Positions 14,007-23,309 of a stretch of 33,151 nt of DNA are shown here, in pieces. Origin of the DNA: Verrucomicrobiota bacterium (GTDB lineage: Bacteria > Chlamydiota > Chlamydiia > Chlamydiales > Rhabdochlamydiaceae); assembly GCA_018239985.1 (NCBI GenBank), contig JAFEGK010000017.1:1-33151 (forward strand), given 5' to 3'. The position numbers were made by a program, and so were the translations under genes. Below the pieces are notes generated by a model. It was not told the DNA's origin. It saw only the letters and a list, made by a program, of their open reading frames with translations, and did not search any database. Position 1 is the first letter of the stretch, and every line of letters begins with the position of its first letter.

Positions 14007-16667
14007 ATGCGGGGTATGAAAGATTTCTATTTATACCCCCTCTATTGGATGACCCGTTTTATTTTCTGGCTCCGCTATAAGATCGAAGTTGTTGGTCTTG
14101 ATAAAGTTGTCGAGTCGAAGAAGGATGGGATTTTGTTTTTACCCAATCACCCGGCTCTGATTGACCCCGTAATGGTCCTTTTGGCCCTTTGGCCAAAATT
14201 TCGCCCAAGGCCTCTAGCTCTAGAAGAGTATTACTTGCGTTTCAAATGGTTGCTTGACTGTGTCAATGTGGTCTGTATCCCATCGATGGATACGACTAAT
14301 AAATGGAAAGCCCTTCAGATTGAAAAAGCAAAAGTGGGTATTGCTGAGCATTTAGCAAGTGGCGATAACTTCATGATCTATCCAGCAGGGCGCCTAAAGC
14401 GGGAAGCTGAAGAAAAGATCGGGGGAGCCTCCTTTGTTTTTGATTTATTGCGTATGAAACCTCAAACTCCTGTTGTTCTTGTCCGCACCACTGGACTTTG
14501 GGGGAGCACTTTTTCATGCGCTCCTACTAAAGAAAGTCCTAATTTAGAAAGCTTGCTCTTCGAAGGGTTGAAGACTCTATTGAAAAATGGGATTTTCTTT
14601 GCCCCTCGTCGTAAAGTGTTGATAGAACTAGAGTGGGCACCTGACAGCCTACCTCGAGGCAATGACAAGATGCAGCTCAATAAATGGCTAGAGGACTGGT
14701 ATAATAAAAATGGGCCGGAGAAAGAGGTCTATGTTTCCCAGCTCTTTTGGAAAAAGAAGTTACCCGAAATCAAACAACCAAAACAGGTAAAGATTAGCCA
14801 TGTTGCAACAGAGGAAGAGAAGCAGCATGAGATTTTAAATTTTTTAGCTGAAAAAACCCACAGACAAGTTTCAGAACTTCAGCCATCTATGCATCTCTCC
14901 AATGATCTTGGGCTTGATTCTCTCGATATTGGACAATTGAATGTCTTTTTAGAGGAGCGTTTCGATATCATTCCTCTTGGGTTAGGACAGCTGCAGACGA
15001 TTAACGATCTGTTTGTCGCGGCCGAAGGGAAAAAAGAGGAAGAGATTCAGGGGTCTTTAGAGAAAAGTTCGATGTGGCCCGAAGAGAAAGATCGTTTAGA
15101 TCCCCTAATTCCGGAAGGGAAGACGATTCAAGAGGTGTTTTTATACGCCTGTGATCGGATGAAGAATTCAGTAGCGTGCGGTGATCGGGTTTCTGGTGTG
15201 CTCAGGTATCGAAGGCTCAAGATGGGTGCGCTGATTCTTGCTGAGAAAATCAAGGAAATGCCTGGTGACAAAATCGGGATTTTACTCCCTTCATCAGTAG
15301 GAGCTTATATCTCTATCCTAGCAACGTTGCTGGCAGGAAAAATTCCGGTGATGCTCAACTGGACGACCGGTTTTAAGAATCTGGAATATGCTGTAGATCT
15401 TTGCAAAATCCAGAAGATTCTCAGTTCTTATAAGTTTTTAAGCCGTGCAGACACAGTTGAACTGGGCAGCACTGCCGGTCTGCTTGTGTTGCTTGAAGAG
15501 CTACGGACGACTATTTCTCTTGGACAGAAGCTTAAGGGGCTGTTTAGGAGTTTTTTATCGGCTTCAACATTGCTGAAAAAACTTAACCTCAAGACAAATG
15601 AAGAAGATCCTGCGGTGATTATTTTCACCAGCGGGACTGAGACTTTGCCAAAAGGGGTACCATTAAGCCATCGCAATTTGCTCACGAATCAAAAAGCTTC
15701 GCTTGCGCGGGTCGATATCAAGGCCGAGGACGTTTTCTATTCTGTCCTCCCCCCTTTCCACTCTTTTGGTTTCTCAGTTACAGGGCTTTTGCCTTTGCTT
15801 GCTGGAATTAAAACCTGTTTTGCTCCCGATCCGACGAAAAGCCGATCTATGGCCAGCGATATCCATGAATGGAGAGCAACTATTTTTTGCTGTGCTCCAA
15901 GTTTCATCAAAGCCCTTTTACATGTTTCAAAAGGGGCTCAGCTGAAAAGCTTGCGCCTAGTTGTTTCGGGCGCTGAAAAAGCGCCTCAAGAGATTTTTGA
16001 TAATCTTAAAAAAAGGGGGATTGTCCCTCTAGAGGGTTATGGAATTTCGGAATGTAGTCCTGTTGTGACAACCGATCTTTATGGCAAGCCTCACAAAGGG
16101 GTCGGTTATCCGATTAATGATGTGAAATTGTGTGTCATCGATCCAGATACTGGGACGTTGTTGCCCCAAGGGAAAGAAGGGGAGGTTTGTATCAGTGGGC
16201 CTGGAGTTTTCAACGGGTATCTAGGTATAAAAAAAGATCCTTTCATCACGCTCGAAGGACAGAGATGGTACCGTTCTGGTGACCGTGGATATATCGATGT
16301 CGATGGGGCGCTTATTCTCACAGGAAGGATGACCCGTTTTGTGAAAATCGGTGGAGAAATGGTCAGTCTCGGAGGGTTAGAGCAAGATCTTCTCAAAATC
16401 TGTCATGAAAAGGGATGGTTGCCCACACAATCAGAGCTTCCACAACTGGCCGCTGGTGTGAAAGATCGGGAAGGGGAAAAGCCGCTGATTATCCTTTTCG
16501 CTGTCAAAGATCTCAACAGAGATGAGCTCAATAGGGCTCTTAAAGATATGGGGCACGGGGCAATCGTTAAAATTTATGAAGTGCGCAAGATCGCCGCTGT
16601 TCCTGTGACGGCAACTGGTAAAGTGAAATACCACGACCTCGATGAGATGATCAAAAATGGGGCTTAG
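14007..16667 (+). CDS. aas: Aas-type three-domain enzyme: PlsC acyltransferase, ACP, AMP-ligase (copy 1)
   Basis: 886 aa with three domains in one chain. First, a PlsC/LPLAT acyltransferase (about 30-230) with NHPALID (His48, Asp53) and the MIYPAGRLKR block. Second, an acyl carrier protein domain (about 270-345) whose phosphopantetheine serine is Ser305 in DLGLDSLDI. Third, an adenylate-forming acyl ligase (about 370-880) with FTSGTETLPKG at 540-550, GYGISECSP, YRSGDRGYID and a C-terminal TATGKVKY carrying the catalytic lysine. E. coli Aas activates fatty acid onto a separate ACP subunit and acylates lysophosphatidylethanolamine. Here the carrier is built in. The likely job is incorporation of free, perhaps host, fatty acids into membrane lipid. 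The ATG at 14007 has no good ribosome site; an ATG at 14016 is also possible. It overlaps copy 2 by 11 nt. Confidence 0.9.
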   Translation: MRGMKDFYLYPLYWMTRFIFWLRYKIEVVGLDKVVESKKDGILFLPNHPALIDPVMVLLALWPKFRPRPLALEEYYLRFKWLLDCVNVVCIPSMDTTNKWKALQIEKAKVGIAEHLASGDNFMIYPAGRLKREAEEKIGGASFVFDLLRMKPQTPVVLVRTTGLWGSTFSCAPTKESPNLESLLFEGLKTLLKNGIFFAPRRKVLIELEWAPDSLPRGNDKMQLNKWLEDWYNKNGPEKEVYVSQLFWKKKLPEIKQPKQVKISHVATEEEKQHEILNFLAEKTHRQVSELQPSMHLSNDLGLDSLDIGQLNVFLEERFDIIPLGLGQLQTINDLFVAAEGKKEEEIQGSLEKSSMWPEEKDRLDPLIPEGKTIQEVFLYACDRMKNSVACGDRVSGVLRYRRLKMGALILAEKIKEMPGDKIGILLPSSVGAYISILATLLAGKIPVMLNWTTGFKNLEYAVDLCKIQKILSSYKFLSRADTVELGSTAGLLVLLEELRTTISLGQKLKGLFRSFLSASTLLKKLNLKTNEEDPAVIIFTSGTETLPKGVPLSHRNLLTNQKASLARVDIKAEDVFYSVLPPFHSFGFSVTGLLPLLAGIKTCFAPDPTKSRSMASDIHEWRATIFCCAPSFIKALLHVSKGAQLKSLRLVVSGAEKAPQEIFDNLKKRGIVPLEGYGISECSPVVTTDLYGKPHKGVGYPINDVKLCVIDPDTGTLLPQGKEGEVCISGPGVFNGYLGIKKDPFITLEGQRWYRSGDRGYIDVDGALILTGRMTRFVKIGGEMVSLGGLEQDLLKICHEKGWLPTQSELPQLAAGVKDREGEKPLIILFAVKDLNRDELNRALKDMGHGAIVKIYEVRKIAAVPVTATGKVKYHDLDEMIKNGA

Positions 16668-19254
16668 ATTATTCTGCCTATTTTTTCGAATGCTCTTTAG
16701 TCTCCGCTATCGGATTAAAATAGAGGGGCTAGAAAAGGTTACCCAGGCCAAAAAAAAGGGGATTTTATTTTTGCCTAATCATCCGGCTGAAATCGATCCG
16801 GTGATTCTCTGGCTCATTCTTGCACCCTATTTTAGACCCAGGCCGCTCGTTGTCGAAGAGTTCTTCTTCCAAAAGGGGATGCGTCGAGTCATGGATTTCA
16901 TCGGTGCGATTCCTATTGTGACGACGATTTCGATGAATAAATGGAAAGAGCTGCAAATCGAAAAAACAAAAATGAAAATTATTGGGCAGCTTTCTCAGGG
17001 GGAAAACTGCATGATTTATCCGGCTGGCAGACTCAAGCGCTCCCCGGAAGAGCAAATTCGTGCTGCAGGCTTAGTTTATGATCTCATCAAGCTAAAACCT
17101 GATTGTCCGGTTGTCTTGATTCGAACAACGGGTTTGTGGGGCAGTACATTCTCTCGAGCTCCCACAAAAGTGAGCCCCGACTTTGGCAAGGTACTTTTGA
17201 ACGGAATCAAAGCCCTTTTAAAAAATGGGATTTTCTTTATGCCCCGTCGAGAGGTCAGAGTCGAAATGGAATTTGCCCCTGCAGATTTTCCTCGTGGTGC
17301 CGAAAAGATGGAGTTCAATCGCTATCTAGAGAGCTGGTACAACCAAAGAGGGCCTGAGCCGGAAAAATATATTTCGTTTCTTTTCTGGAAACAGCAGCTG
17401 CCTGAGATCATCACAAGCGAGCAAGAGAGTCTAGAGCCGATCTCAATTTCAGAAGAAAAAAAACAGGAGATCCTCGCCCATCTTTCTAAGATGGCAAGGC
17501 GCCCAATCGCTGATCTTCATCCCTACCTCCATCTTTCCAACGATTTAGGGCTCGACTCGCTCGATATCGCGCAGCTGATTGTCTTTTTAGAAGATCGGTA
17601 TGAAATTGGTCAAATCCCTCTCGGAGAGCTTAATAGAGTGGCCGATCTTTTTCGCGCTGCTGAAAGAAAAATCGAAGCGTCTGCCATATCGGAGAAAAAA
17701 AAGCGGTGGCCTGATGAAAAGAGCCGACCTGGGATCGAAATTCCCTCTGGAGAGACGATCCAAGAAGTATTTTTGAAAAGTTGCAAGAGGATGAAAAAGG
17801 CCATCGCCTGCGCTGATGCCACCGCTGGGCCGCTTAGCTATAGAAAGCTCAAACAAAGTGCCTTTGTCCTCTCATTAAAAATCCGGGAAATGCCTGGTGA
17901 CAAGATTGGCATTTTATTGCCCTCTTCGGTTGGGGCTTATCTGACGTTCATGGCTACGCTTTTAGCCGGCAAAACCCCTGTTATGCTGAATTGGACGGCA
18001 GGATTCCGCAATTTGGAGTATGCAGCCGAAGCTTGCAATCTCAAGACGATTTTGAGCTCCTTTCGGTTTTTGAGTCGGGCCGATACGGTCGACCTAGGTC
18101 AGACAGACGATATTCTGGTCCTTCTTGAGGAGGTGCGTAGATCGATCTCGTTAAAAGACAAACTTCGTGGACTATTTTTAAGCCTTTTGCCTATCGCCAA
18201 AGGAAATGGAGAGAACACCGCGGTCATTCTCTTTACAAGCGGAACGGAAACCTTACCTAAAGGGGTTCCTCTGACCCATCGAAATGTGCTTTCTAATCAT
18301 CGGGGAGTCATTGCGAGTTTGAAATTCTACCCATCTGATATTTCTTATGGCGTTTTGCCCCCTTTTCATTCCATGGGATTGTGTTTAACCGGTTTGTTGC
18401 CTTTGTTAATAGGAGTCAAATGTTGCTATGCTCCTGATCCGACAAACAGCCGCGCGCTTATCAATGATATCATGCACTACAGACCCACCCTTTTTGCCTG
18501 CGCTCCGAGTTTCGTCAGCTCGATGCTGCAGCTAGCAAAAGAAGAGGAGTTAAAAAGCTTGCGGATGGTGATGACCGGGGCCGATAAAGCGCCACAGAAT
18601 TTGTATGATACTTTTAAGAGAAGAGGACAGACTTTTGTCGAAGGTTATGGGATATCGGAGTGTAGTCCACTTATCACCGTCACTCGCGAAGATACCCCCC
18701 CGGTGGGTGTTGGAAAACCTATTCCTGAGGTGAAGGTTGCGATCGTTGATCCAGAAAATGGACAGCTCCTCGAGCAGGGGCAAGAGGGAGAAGTGTGTAT
18801 TGCCGGGCCAGGGGTATTCTCTGGATATCTCGGAATTAAAAGAGATCCTTTTCTTATCTTCGAAGGGGAAAAATGGTTCCGTTCAGGAGATCGAGGACGG
18901 CTGGAGAGGGATGGGTCGCTGATTTTATCCGGTCGTTTGAAGCGCTTTGTTAAGATTGGAGGGGAGATGGTCAGCCTGGGAGGGCTGGAAAAAGATCTCC
19001 TTGGAATCTGTCAAAAAAATGGGTGGTTACCGGTTTTAGAGGAGCCCCAATTAGCTGTTGCTGTTAAAGAAGGGGACAAGGCTAAGATCATCCTATACAT
19101 TACCGCAGACGTTGATCGGGATAAGATCAATCGGGAACTTAAAGAATTTGGTCATGGAAGCATTGTCAAAATTGCTGAAGTGCGCAAAGTCGATGAGATT
19201 CCCTTGACTGGGACCGGTAAAGTTCAGTATCGTAGATTGGATGAGACTATATAA
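16657..19254 (+). CDS. aas: Aas-type three-domain enzyme: PlsC acyltransferase, ACP, AMP-ligase (copy 2)
   Basis: 865 aa, a tandem paralogue of the preceding gene, alignable along its whole length. The acyltransferase motif is NHPAEID (His42, Asp47). The ACP serine is Ser300 in DLGLDSLDI. The ligase P-loop is FTSGTETLPKG (524-534), followed by GYGISECSP, WFRSGDRG and GTGKVQY. Relative to copy 1 it lacks part of the first N-terminal hydrophobic stretch and about a dozen residues before the P-loop (near residue 512). All catalytic residues are kept, so it is not a decaying copy. The two may differ in acyl-chain or lysolipid preference, which is inference. The start lies inside copy 1's end and its stop overlaps cysS by 14 nt. 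Confidence 0.9.
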   Translation: MGLRLFCLFFRMLFSLRYRIKIEGLEKVTQAKKKGILFLPNHPAEIDPVILWLILAPYFRPRPLVVEEFFFQKGMRRVMDFIGAIPIVTTISMNKWKELQIEKTKMKIIGQLSQGENCMIYPAGRLKRSPEEQIRAAGLVYDLIKLKPDCPVVLIRTTGLWGSTFSRAPTKVSPDFGKVLLNGIKALLKNGIFFMPRREVRVEMEFAPADFPRGAEKMEFNRYLESWYNQRGPEPEKYISFLFWKQQLPEIITSEQESLEPISISEEKKQEILAHLSKMARRPIADLHPYLHLSNDLGLDSLDIAQLIVFLEDRYEIGQIPLGELNRVADLFRAAERKIEASAISEKKKRWPDEKSRPGIEIPSGETIQEVFLKSCKRMKKAIACADATAGPLSYRKLKQSAFVLSLKIREMPGDKIGILLPSSVGAYLTFMATLLAGKTPVMLNWTAGFRNLEYAAEACNLKTILSSFRFLSRADTVDLGQTDDILVLLEEVRRSISLKDKLRGLFLSLLPIAKGNGENTAVILFTSGTETLPKGVPLTHRNVLSNHRGVIASLKFYPSDISYGVLPPFHSMGLCLTGLLPLLIGVKCCYAPDPTNSRALINDIMHYRPTLFACAPSFVSSMLQLAKEEELKSLRMVMTGADKAPQNLYDTFKRRGQTFVEGYGISECSPLITVTREDTPPVGVGKPIPEVKVAIVDPENGQLLEQGQEGEVCIAGPGVFSGYLGIKRDPFLIFEGEKWFRSGDRGRLERDGSLILSGRLKRFVKIGGEMVSLGGLEKDLLGICQKNGWLPVLEEPQLAVAVKEGDKAKIILYITADVDRDKINRELKEFGHGSIVKIAEVRKVDEIPLTGTGKVQYRRLDETI

Positions 19255-20647
19255 CACGGAATCACGTCAGAAAGAAGAAATTGTCCCACTAAGAGACAAC
19301 CAAATCCGGCTCTATACCTGTGGCCCGACAGTCTATAACTTTGCCCATATAGGAAACTTTCGTACCTATGTCTTTGAAGATTTGCTCCGCCGCGCGCTAA
19401 AATATTTTGGTTTTGAAGTGATCCAGGTGCAAAACATCACTGATATCGACGATAAGACCCTCGCAGGAGCCATCCACGAAAAGAAGAAACTGAGAGAATA
19501 CACCGACCCGTACGCCAAAGCCTTTTTTGATGATCTCAATACTCTTCATATTGAACCTGCTGAACACTACCCCCATGCAACTGATTACATTCCCCAAATG
19601 ATCGAGCTCATTCAAAAATTGGTTGATCGGGGGCTCGCTTACCGGGGGGCAGATGAGAGCATTTACTTTTCGATCCACAAATTTCCCGGCTATGGACGCC
19701 TTTCCCATCTCAATATGGATGAGCTGAAAGCGGGGGCCTCGCGCCGCGTCGGAACCGACGAATACGACAAAGAAAATGTCTCTGATTTCGTCCTATGGAA
19801 GGCCTACGATTATCAGCGCGACGGGGAGATTTTCTGGGAGAGTCCTTTTGGTAAAGGACGACCAGGTTGGCACATCGAATGTTCAGCGATGGCCATGAGT
19901 CTTCTGGGTGAAACGATTGATATCCATGTCGGCGGTGTCGACAACATGTTTCCCCACCATGAAAATGAAATCGCTCAATCGGAAGGCTGCAGCGGAAAGT
20001 GCTTTGTCAAGCATTGGCTCCATGCGGAACACCTGCTCGTCGATCATCGCAAAATGTCGAAGAGCCTCGGGAACTTCTATACTCTTCGAGATCTTCTCAA
20101 AAAGGGGTATACAGGGACAGAAGTGAGGATGCTGCTGCTGAGCGCCCATTATCGAACGCAGCTCAATTTTACGATGGAGGGGCTCGATGCAGCTCGGACA
20201 ACCCGCGAGCGGCTATCCGATTTTGTAGATAGGCTAAAGAGCATTACCCAGAAGGAAAAGGGGGGGGAAATGGAGGGGCTCATTGCGACGAGCCGCAATG
20301 CCTTTAAAGACGCTCTGGCTGACGATCTGAACATCTCCCAAGCCTTTGCAGCTTTGTTCGAGTACGTTCGCAAAGTGAACCAACTCTGCGATAACGGTAA
20401 AGTTGGTGAAGAGGAAGCGCAAACGGCATTGAGATTTTTGAAGGAACTCGATCGGGTGCTTGCCATCATTCCTTTTGAACGGCAAGAACTAGAAATCCCC
20501 CAAGAGCTTACCGAAGCTTTAGAGAAAAGGGAAGAGGCGAGGAAAACTAAAAATTGGGCTGAAGCCGATAAGCAACGAGATGTGATTACAGCAGCTGGCT
20601 ACTTAATCGAAGACACCCCTTCTGGCCCCCGATTAAAGAAAAAATGA
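19241..20647 (+). CDS. cysS: CysS, cysteinyl-tRNA synthetase
   Basis: 468 aa, normal length for class Ia CysRS. The zinc-site Cys is in [13 protein letters not shown]; the HIGH-type signature reads HIGN, which is common in Cys[10 protein letters not shown] follows. Zinc ligands GWHIECSAM and [11 protein letters not shown] are present, and the KMSKS loop is [14 protein letters not shown]. It charges tRNA-Cys in the cytoplasm. The ATG lies within the end of aas copy 2, and the stop overlaps the next small gene (ATGA), so the run from aas to the winged-helix gene is translationally coupled. cysS and lysS are also near neighbours in Chlamydia (from memory). Confidence 0.96.
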   Translation: MRLYNTESRQKEEIVPLRDNQIRLYTCGPTVYNFAHIGNFRTYVFEDLLRRALKYFGFEVIQVQNITDIDDKTLAGAIHEKKKLREYTDPYAKAFFDDLNTLHIEPAEHYPHATDYIPQMIELIQKLVDRGLAYRGADESIYFSIHKFPGYGRLSHLNMDELKAGASRRVGTDEYDKENVSDFVLWKAYDYQRDGEIFWESPFGKGRPGWHIECSAMAMSLLGETIDIHVGGVDNMFPHHENEIAQSEGCSGKCFVKHWLHAEHLLVDHRKMSKSLGNFYTLRDLLKKGYTGTEVRMLLLSAHYRTQLNFTMEGLDAARTTRERLSDFVDRLKSITQKEKGGEMEGLIATSRNAFKDALADDLNISQAFAALFEYVRKVNQLCDNGKVGEEEAQTALRFLKELDRVLAIIPFERQELEIPQELTEALEKREEARKTKNWAEADKQRDVITAAGYLIEDTPSGPRLKKK

Positions 20648-20895
20648 GTCAAAGAAAGACGAGCAAAGAAGAGCATTACCTTTTGAAGCTCTATGAGCTG
20701 GCCTCTGCTAAAGGGGATCCGAAAGGCCAAGTCGATCGGCACGTAGTGGGGGAGGCAATAGGGGAGCATACCAAAGCAACAGACAATATCGTCCAGCTTC
20801 TGACCAAAAATAACCTAACGAAGAAAGAAGGCGATATTATGATCCATCTGACCGATTTTGGTCTAAAGTATGTAAAAGAAAATTTAATTTCTTGA
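20644..20895 (+). CDS. small winged-helix-like protein between cysS and lysS
   Basis: 83 aa. The predicted order is helix (EEHYLLKLYELAS), helix (DRHVVGEAIG), helix with turn (KATDNIVQLLTKNNLT), then a short wing and helix (IMIHLTDFGLKYVKENL). This is the layout of a winged helix-turn-helix DNA- or RNA-binding domain with nothing else attached. No named family was recognised. The start overlaps the cysS stop by 4 nt, and the region of its stop overlaps the -35 of a possible lysS promoter. A regulator of its own operon or of lysS is a natural guess but untested. Confidence 0.75.
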   Translation: MSQRKTSKEEHYLLKLYELASAKGDPKGQVDRHVVGEAIGEHTKATDNIVQLLTKNNLTKKEGDIMIHLTDFGLKYVKENLIS

Positions 20896-20920
20896 ATGCC
20901 TTCTAGGAGAGTGGTAAACT
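20892..20920 (+). promoter_or_regulatory. possible promoter of lysS, 7 nt before the start codon
   Basis: TTGAAT (20892-20897), a 17-nt spacer and TAAACT (20915-20920), each matching consensus at four of six positions, end 7 nt before the lysS ATG at 20928. Transcription would begin at or next to the ATG. An AGGAG at 20905-20909 lies 18 nt from the ATG, too far for a ribosome site. Confidence 0.45.
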
Positions 20921-20927
20921 TGTCCCT

Positions 20928-23237
20928 ATGTTAAAAACTGGTGCAATTATGCAGATTGATCGAGAAATATGGGAGCGTTACCCTCAGCTAAAAGTGGGAA
21001 TTCTGATCGCCTACAATGTCAATAACAACATTCAAAATCCTGATGTTCTCAAGCATTTGCGTAAATGCGAGCACGACGCCAAAAATAAATATTCCCAGAT
21101 CGATCTAGGAAATGTCGAAAAGTTGATTGACTGGCGTGAAGCCTACCGTTCTTTTGGCTACAAGCCTTCGTCTACTCGCTGCTCAGCTGAAGCTCTATTG
21201 CGACGGGCTCTGAAAGACAATCCGCTGCCCGACATTAATCCAATCGTTAATATCTACAACAGTATCTCTTTAAAACACACATTCCCTCTAGGTGCTGATG
21301 ATCTCGATCGGCTAGAGGGACAGCTCCGTTTGACGCTAGCTAAGGGTGATGAGCGGTTCGTTGCTTTGGGAGGAGGAGAGGCTGAAATCGCCCTTCCTGG
21401 CGAAGTGATCTATCGCGATGACAAAGAAATCACCTGTAAAGCATGGAATTGGCGCGAATGTGATAAGACCAAGCTCACTGCCCAGACTAAAAACTGTGTC
21501 CTAGTGATTGAAGGGCTAGAGCATGCCCACTTAAGTGAAATGGCCTATGCTCTCAAAGAATTGAAAGAGCTGATCGAACGGTACTGCAGCGGCACATTTG
21601 AGATGTATCTCTTAGACGCTGAGCATCCGCTGATCGATCAAAACTCGAAGCTGGAAAATCGGACAATCCCTGTTGAAATTCGCAAACCTGAATACCAAAA
21701 GCACGAAGCCTTTATAACGCGCAAAGCCAAGTTGGATGAGATTCTGGAGATGGGGATGGACCCCTATCCACCAAAATTCGAGCCGACAAATAGTCTTGGA
21801 AATATTAGTGCCAAGTATGACGGCAGTGAAATTGGCACTTTTGAAGAGGCGCAAGAAGGCAAATCTGATCACGCTCGGATTGCTGGGCGTATTATCCTCT
21901 TTCGCCCAATGGGGACCAATATTTTTGCCCATCTTCTCGACGAAAACCACAAGATTCAGGTGCTTTTCAATCGAGATAATACAACCGTCAAAGGACTGCC
22001 ATCTGATCAGTCGTCGATTAAATTTATCGAAAAGAAACTCGATTTGGGCGACATCATTGGTGTCGAGGGGAATCTTTTCCGGACTCAAAAAGGGGAGTTG
22101 ACGCTCTACGCTAAAGAGGTCACGCTTCTTTGCAAATCGCTCCTTCCTTTGCCTGATAAGCATAAAGGAATTGTCGACAAAGGAACGCGCTATCGGAAGC
22201 GTTGGCTCGATCTGATCGTTCACGAGGATGTGGCTGCCCAATTGAGACTGAGGAGCCGAATCATCGCCTTTATTCGAAAATACTACGCAGAGCATGGCTT
22301 TTTGGAAGTAGAAACTCCTATTTTGCAGAATATATATGGTGGTGCCGCTGCTAAGCCTTTCATGACCCACCACAATGCACTATCTCAGGATATGTTCTGC
22401 CGCATCGCTCTTGAAATCGCCCTCAAAAAACTGGTTGTGGGAGGGATGAATCGGGTCTATGAAATCGGCAAGGTATTCCGCAATGAGGGGGTCGACCGGA
22501 CCCACAATCCTGAATTCACCATGCTCGAAGCCTATGCAGCCTATTGGGACTACAACGATGTGATGGTCTTTACCGAAACGCTGTATGAGAGGCTGGCATT
22601 AGAGCTTTTCGGCACAACCACTATCGGAAAAAGGGAAGATAAGAAGGGCAATATCCATGAGATCAATGTCGGGGCCCCTTGGATTCGGATGACGATGAAA
22701 CAGGCGATCAAGCACTATGGAAAAATTGATGTTGATCAGCTCACTGATGATCAGATGAAGGAAAAGCTTGAAGGCAAAGTTGAGCCTGAGAAAATGATCG
22801 ATGTATCCCGCGGAATTCTCATCGCTCTGCTTTTCGAGGAATATGCCGAAGAGCATTTGATCCAGCCCCACCACATTACCGATCACCCGATCGAAACGAC
22901 ACCGTTATGTAAGTTGCATCGCGATCCGAAAATGCGTCAGGAACGTTTTGTTGAACGTTTTGAAAGCTTTATCCTAGGGATGGAGTGTTGCAATGCCTAC
23001 ACGGAGCTCAACGATCCCATCCTGCAGCGGGAGCTTCTCGAGCAGCAGGCCATGATGAAAGAGGCAGGCGATGCTGAAGCTAACCCCATGGATGAAGAAT
23101 TCATTGAGGCGATTTGCCAAGGGATGCCCCCCACGGGTGGCCTTGGAATCGGAATAGACCGGCTCTGCATGCTCTTTACAGGGGTCCATTCCATCCGGGA
23201 TGTGCTATTCTTCCCCGTGATGCGCCCTGAAGAGTAA
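20928..23237 (+). CDS. lysS: LysS, class II lysyl-tRNA synthetase with an N-terminal B3/4 domain
   Basis: 769 aa, against about 500-530 for ordinary bacterial LysRS. Residues about 10-240 form a B3/4 domain, the fold of the PheRS beta-subunit editing module and of free-standing YcjI-like proteins. Its marks are YKPSSTRCSAEALLRRAL (79-96), NPIVNIYNSISLKHTFPLG (104-122) and a CKAWNWRECDKTKLTAQT strand (170-187). From about 256 on it is a complete LysRS: OB-fold anticodon domain (HARIAGRIILFRPMG), motif 1 region (YRKRWLDLIV to YAEHGFLEVETPIL), motif 2 (FRNEGVDRTHNPEFTMLEAY) and motif 3 (GLGIGIDRLCMLF). There is no stop between them, so the fusion is real unless the assembly is wrong. The ATG at 20928 or an in-frame ATG at 20949 may start it. 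It charges tRNA-Lys; an added editing or tRNA-binding role is inference. Confidence 0.93.
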   Translation: MLKTGAIMQIDREIWERYPQLKVGILIAYNVNNNIQNPDVLKHLRKCEHDAKNKYSQIDLGNVEKLIDWREAYRSFGYKPSSTRCSAEALLRRALKDNPLPDINPIVNIYNSISLKHTFPLGADDLDRLEGQLRLTLAKGDERFVALGGGEAEIALPGEVIYRDDKEITCKAWNWRECDKTKLTAQTKNCVLVIEGLEHAHLSEMAYALKELKELIERYCSGTFEMYLLDAEHPLIDQNSKLENRTIPVEIRKPEYQKHEAFITRKAKLDEILEMGMDPYPPKFEPTNSLGNISAKYDGSEIGTFEEAQEGKSDHARIAGRIILFRPMGTNIFAHLLDENHKIQVLFNRDNTTVKGLPSDQSSIKFIEKKLDLGDIIGVEGNLFRTQKGELTLYAKEVTLLCKSLLPLPDKHKGIVDKGTRYRKRWLDLIVHEDVAAQLRLRSRIIAFIRKYYAEHGFLEVETPILQNIYGGAAAKPFMTHHNALSQDMFCRIALEIALKKLVVGGMNRVYEIGKVFRNEGVDRTHNPEFTMLEAYAAYWDYNDVMVFTETLYERLALELFGTTTIGKREDKKGNIHEINVGAPWIRMTMKQAIKHYGKIDVDQLTDDQMKEKLEGKVEPEKMIDVSRGILIALLFEEYAEEHLIQPHHITDHPIETTPLCKLHRDPKMRQERFVERFESFILGMECCNAYTELNDPILQRELLEQQAMMKEAGDAEANPMDEEFIEAICQGMPPTGGLGIGIDRLCMLFTGVHSIRDVLFFPVMRPEE

Positions 23238-23241
23238 TTTA

Positions 23242-23300
23242 GAAGCAAAGACGCAAAGTAAGCAAAAAAAATAAACAAATTTTCTTTTTTTCTTTGCTTC
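23242..23300. terminator. inverted repeat between convergent lysS and CYTH gene
   Basis: GAAGCAAAG (23242-23250) and its complement CTTTGCTTC (23292-23300) enclose a 41-nt A/T-rich centre in which further A-runs and T-runs can pair. It fills the 72-nt gap between two convergent stops, so it probably ends transcription from both sides. The loop is long, so an alternative shorter pairing of the A-rich and T-rich runs may be the active form. Confidence 0.5.
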
Positions 23301-23309
23301 GAAACTTTC

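Noticed and set aside
14007-19254. The two aas genes as an assembly artefact or one decaying copy
   Set aside because: The copies differ along their whole length at the DNA level, and both keep every catalytic motif, so they are a true old duplication rather than a misassembly or pseudogene.
21612-22373. 253-codon open frame on the minus strand
   Set aside because: It lies wholly opposite the conserved OB-fold and catalytic part of lysS and resembles no protein. A shadow frame.
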